Source of the DNA: Mytilus galloprovincialis
Taxonomy: Eukaryota > Mollusca > Bivalvia > Mytilida > Mytilidae
Direction of reading: 5' to 3'
NCBI RefSeq assembly: GCF_965363235.1
Contig: NC_134845.1
Coordinates: 11,036,101-11,100,100, forward strand
Length of the DNA stretch: 64,000 nucleotides
Shown here: one piece after another, positions 55,701 to 61,700 of the stretch
How positions within the stretch are numbered: the stretch's first letter is position 1
How the letters are laid out: each line of letters starts with the position of its first letter
Notes under the pieces: generated by a model
The model's input: the letters and a program-made list of their open reading frames with translations, nothing else
Database searches by the model: none
Told to the model about the DNA's origin: nothing
Translations under genes and position numbers: made by a program

Positions 55701-58700
55701 AATGATTGAGAAAAAAATAATTTACAATATAATGAATATAAAGTTCAAAGGACATCATTTTGTTTAATATCTATTTAAATCCATACTAAAAAATTATACA
55801 GATCGCATAGAAAATTGTTGGTACAGTTCTATATATAATGGTACAGTTATTACAAAAGTTTCAACAAGTTAAATTTGGCAGATCACTGTGTTGGGGGATT
55901 CAAGTTATGATCACGGTTGACGTATAAAGTCATATTCTCAATTTTGTTGTGAACTTGGATACTGTCATCAGATTATTGGGGGGTGTCCGATGTTATTCTG
56001 TGGTTTACCTATTGTGATGTACTATCATATTATTTAATTCATGTATTGCTCTGTCCTGAGTATTTATCTGTACTGTATTCCTGTCACTTAATCTTGTCTT
56101 TTTAGTGGTATTTTTATCATTGTCATATTACAGAGAGGTTAGTCTAACCATACAATCAGGTTCAATACCCAACTTTTTCTTAAAATATCCAGTACCAATT
56201 CAGGAATATGGCAGTTGTTATCAAGTAGTTTGTCTCTATGTATGTTGGTGTTTGATTTTGTAGCAGTTCTATGCTGTTCTTTTTTTTCCTCTTTTTGTCG
56301 ATGTGCTTCCCTGGGTTAAGGTTTGTGACCGGAATTCGTTTTTGTTCAATCGATTTATGACTTTTGAACAGCAATATACTACTGTTGCCTATATTTATAT
56401 AGATTTATTGATATCTTTGAATAGATATACAAGTCACTAGGCTAACTATATGAAAAATTTGCAAGAACAAGAAAAGATCATGCACACTAACATAGTTACT
56501 AGGTACTAGGATTATAATTTAATACGCCAGACGTGCGTTTCGTCTACATGAGACTCATCAATGACGCTCAGATCAAAATAGTTATAAAGCCAAGTGTAAA
56601 AAGTTGAAAAGCATTGAGGATCCAAAATTCCAAAAAAGTTGTGCCAAATACGGCTAAGGTAATCTATTCATGGGATAAGAAAATCCTTAATTTTTCGAAT
56701 AATTGATACTTTTGTAACCATGCAGGAAATTTATAAAAATGACCACATAATTGATATTCATGTCAACATCAAATTGCTGACTACTGGGCTGGTGATACCA
56801 TAGGGACATATTCTATATCATTTAGATGAACAATAATATATAACATTTAAAATCATAAAACTTGCATTCAAGTAGAAACTTATCCATCTTAATGTGAATA
56901 AGGTCTTCATAAAAAAAAATATATTCAAGTTGAATAAAATAAATTGAATTTAAATTATGAAAAAAAAGCCAATTAAATCAAATATTCAATTTGAATAAAA
57001 ATTATACATAAAGGCAACAGTAGTATACCTCTGTTAGAAATTCCAGTTTATAGATAAAACAACCAGACCAATTGAATAAAGTATACCAATTAAAGTATGA
57101 TTCTAACATTCAATCAAATACAATGAATTAAGCAAACAAAGTAAGAAGATACATGAAGATGACTGAGAACATATAGTAGTTTCTTACCAAAGATTATGAA
57201 AAGAAAAATCAATCCAGTGAGTCCATTTTTATAGTTGATACGATATTTGTTTTCTAAAAAAAGAAACAATTTCTTTAAATTTACATTTTTCTTTAGTCAC
57301 AATATGATTAATATATAAAAAAGAACCGTTTGCAATCACGTCTTAAGAACCGTTTGGGAACGCGTGTTATGTTCAAAATAACATTCATACTGTTCATACT
57401 ATAATCGTTCGAAATACACTTATTTCAATTATGTCTCTAATGGTAATACAGCAACGGGATGTTCCAGTTGTCTCGGCCCCATTTCCTCGATTATGACATC
57501 GCTTAATGATCACACAATGTGTTGTCTCCAAGGGTAACTTGATGGATGCCACAATTGGATCGTAATCTGCTTATCCTACTTGGATACTTCTATAAACACA
57601 CACGATGTTTGTTAAAGTGATGTTACTCAATTTGTAGATTTGTAAGTAGCATTTTTTGCATTTTTCGTTGTCTATTTTTTTTTTTGTAAGGCGTTGTTAG
57701 TTTCTCTCAAATAATGAGTTTGTAGGTCGTTTTATATATTCCGCCTCTTTTGTACATTTTTCGGTAGTTACTTTTACAGACAATTATATAATTGTTCCTG
57801 TTGATAACGGCTTCGGTGTATGAAATTCATAAAGTGATATTGGCATCTTGTCCCGTGTTTAAATTAGAACGTGTACAAAAATGATTTAAAATAAATAAAA
57901 TAAATGTTTTAGTACGTGCGGTATGGTCTCAATTGACATAACATAGCCAAAGATATAACACCAAATTAGCTTCAAGCTATATATTTATTTGGATGTACCA
58001 AAAATTTTAAAAATCTGAGATTAAAAAAATTCGAAAAGGTTGAAATATAATTAATCATTAAACCAAAAGACTATCAACTGAAAAAGACGGCATTACATTT
58101 TTATTTTAAAAACAATATCACAATATTTCGAAGGAAGAAAGATAAGAAAGAAGTAATATTCAAACTCCCTTTCGAAAATGCAACTAAGATATTGGTGTGT
58201 CATATTTGTCTTACCACTTTGTATGTACAAAAAAACTAGACAACCGTTGGAGAATGAATATTTAGAATTAAAAACGTTTAAAGGTCACTACATGTACTCC
58301 AAATTTCAAATTATATTCGATTATAACTACATCAGGGAACTAAAGTGTCATGATACGTAAGTTACATTTCATCACAGAAGAAAAGATTAAGATCTAGCTT
58401 TGAAAAGTGTACATATCGGTGGTCATTCCATTTCTGTTAACCAAATCATGATGGTGTCTGAAAGAAATATTTCGAAGGGTAGACTCCACTTTACTGTTTA
58501 GAAAACTAGGTTAAATAGTCTTTTTGAGAAGAAATCCTCTATCATGATATAAATAGTCACCTGTTATGTTTACAGTCAGATCTACGTGTTCTACTGTTGA
58601 TTGCCTGAAACATAAAGGTTACCTCATATGAAAGTGTTTCTTGCATTTGCCTTTCCAAATGAACTAAGAAAACATTAAATTAACTTATAATACCTTAGTA

Positions 58701-61700
58701 TGTTTTTTTCTTTATACAAACAAATAAATAGCACAACCACAGACTATTTGCCAGTCAATAGTTTCAAAACATATTACCCCGATCAAACTTTTATTAAACA
58801 TATTTCCCATACTTTTTCATACTAATTTTTCATTGGACAAAAATGATGTCGTTAACTATTCTGCTTTGATTTGTGCGCTTGGAATAACGTATAATCTGTA
58901 TGTGTCTGTCGTTGTAATTTTAAATTTATACATTACCGAGTTTTGCCGGTGTTTTGTAGCTAACGTTTATCATATGCACAGGATTTTTTGTACAATGATT
59001 CTTGTCTTGGTTACAGTTATCAAAATATTGACAAATACCACACGGGTAAAAAAAAACCTGCTAGTTCATATTGTGCAGGTTTATGTTTTTTTCCAAGATG
59101 TGTACGCAGATCGACTTTTTAGAAAGTTGTTTTGTTCAGTATAATAAAACATTTAATGAATGGTTATGAGTGTAAGGGCAAATTTGAACGATACCTAGTT
59201 GTGCCCTAGTCTTCGCCGCGAGCAATAGTTAGTATATCAGGTACAACAAACTTGCTTTTACCCTCATAATCAGTCAATTGATGTGCACTATTCCCTGGTG
59301 GACTTTGAAGTCCACTGAAGAGGCTGAATGAAGAAAGTTATGGCTTTTGACAAAAATCAAAGTACTTACCTGGTTGCTGCAACAACCGGTTGGTTTCGTG
59401 ATAATATATTTTTATTGCTGGAAAGAATACAACTGTAGTCTGAAATGTAGTTTTAGAAATCGGAAATTTAAATCAGCTGGAATAGCTAGAATATATATCA
59501 GTAGTTTTTCTGTTTGAAATATTCGGATAGTTAAAAAAAAAAGAAGATGTGGTATGATTGCCAATGTGACAACTCTTCACAAGAGATTTAATGACACAGA
59601 AATTAACAACTATAAATTTGTTTATTTTCTTAAATTCGAATACTTAAAAAGTAAAATCACAAACTTCTGAACTCAGAGGAAAATCAATTCGGAAAGACCA
59701 TAATCACATGGCAAAATTAAATGACAAAACACATCAAAAACGATTTAACTGTCATCAAGAACTGTCATATTCTTGATTTGGTACAGGCATTTCCAAATGT
59801 AGAAAATGATGGATTAAACTTGGTTAATTTAAGTTGTCGACAACCTAAAACCACTTAATAAAAGAATCAAAATTTATAATCTAGGTTTCCTTCTGTAGCA
59901 AAATACACCAGTGGAACTTGTATACAGTTCAAAGTAAAGTAGAAAATGGATGCTCTCAATCACATCATACATCAGAGGTAGTATAGAATCCCAATACGAA
60001 AGAAACAATATGACAAAAATACAAATTTAAGTAATGAACCATCAAGGAAATCAAACCTATAAATGACAGAAATCTTAAGTAAAATTCGATTCTTGCAAAC
60101 GTTCTGCTATCATTGATCATCATTGTTCCTTTTTATACTTAATAAAATTATTTCGAAACATGACTGAATGCGATACAATTCGTCGGCAGAGGTCGATGCG
60201 TTATTTCATAGAATAATGTATAATTATATATATATAATTTAGTTTTCTTTACCTTTTGCTAAGGTTTCCTTGAATAAACACTTTTTCGTGTAACAAGAGC
60301 AATCTTCCTCCAATGATTTACAGTTAGATCTGTCCGTATTATTATTAGCTACAAAGGCATAACCCCTCGTATGATCACATCTACAAGAGACGTCTTTTTC
60401 TGCTGAACCGTTGATGTGAATTACTTGGCCTTCTTCATTACAGAATGATTTTAGAAATATACACTGACTGCTTACATTCTGCCATAAATTAAATCCAAGT
60501 GGCTGGAACCTTTCAGAGGAACATTTAATATTTCTGAGTCCACCTGACCATACATACTTTTGTCCTACAGATAAATATAATGAAAAGTCATCAACTTAAA
60601 AAAGTTGTATTTTTGCATTTTTAAACTATTATGTTCCATACTTGAATTTATAAAATATTAGTACAAAAGTTGTTTCATGAAATGTAGTTTATTTGGCAAC
60701 TTTAATTATGGGTAATAAGATTGTGACAATATTTTGACATTCTGCGAAACATTAAGAAGCATTCAATCTCATTTTAAATTGGTTTTAAATTTGAAAAAAT
60801 TAAACCCAAATACATGGCATTAAAAGTAATAAAAAACAAAAAACAAATTTAATAACCATACATTCTTTAATATTTACCGATTCCAGCGAATTCTGGCTTA
60901 TCATTGCTGCAGTATTCATGAGCGACCTCTTCGTTTCGAGTGCTACAGGTTGTATTTTCAGTGTTGCATAAACAGGAGTAATCCAGCGGATTCCTGGGAC
61001 AAACAACTTCTGATTGAATATATCGTTGTACATACTGCGGGCATTTAAAATTAAGAGTAGGCAAAGCTCCAATGATACAGTCGACTAACATCTGTAATAG
61101 TTTGGTTATACGAGAATTATATCATACTTCATGTACTGGGACTACATTATGTGTGAACAAGTGTTAATAAACTCTTACTAAACCCTGTTTCATTGGTCAT
61201 TGATTATATACTGATTTATTGAATTGTAATTAATGATCAATTCATTAGGCAAAAATAGAGTTCTGGTATTCCATTATTATCACAACTATCAAGATTTGGT
61301 CCATGTGCCACTTAAAATATTGTATTGTGGTATTACAGATCTGAAGTCCTGTAGAGCCAAGTTTAATCCGATGAAATAAGCCTGTCATAAAGTTGTCACA
61401 TGTTGAGACTGTATAATAAAATCAAAATTAAAAGTTGATGGGGCAGCAATGAAAAATGCCCATTGTACTGTATATATAATTCCTGAGTCTCATTCTAATG
61501 TAAAAATTACCCCGTCAATGCACTCTGTTTTTCATTGTGGATTTACTAGATTTGAACATCAGTTAACTTCTTTGTCCTTTCACATGAATTTTAAGTGTTT
61601 TGCAAATATTGGTATATGAAGATGACACATATACATTTTGAAGTAATCAGGATCACTATGGACATATTTCACATTTCAATCTTTTGATCATATTTGACCA

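Noticed and set aside
58561..58604. 44-bp version of the 58.6 kb exon with a better acceptor
   Set aside because: Length is not a multiple of three and it has a stop in phase 1.
58833..59144. 103-codon plus-strand hydrophobic frame
   Set aside because: T-rich DNA produces such frames; opposite strand to the gene, no splice sites or family resemblance.
59370..59439. 70-bp version of the 59.4 kb exon
   Set aside because: It would end in phase 2 and break the ladder; the internal acceptor ttctttccag gives 48 bp in phase.
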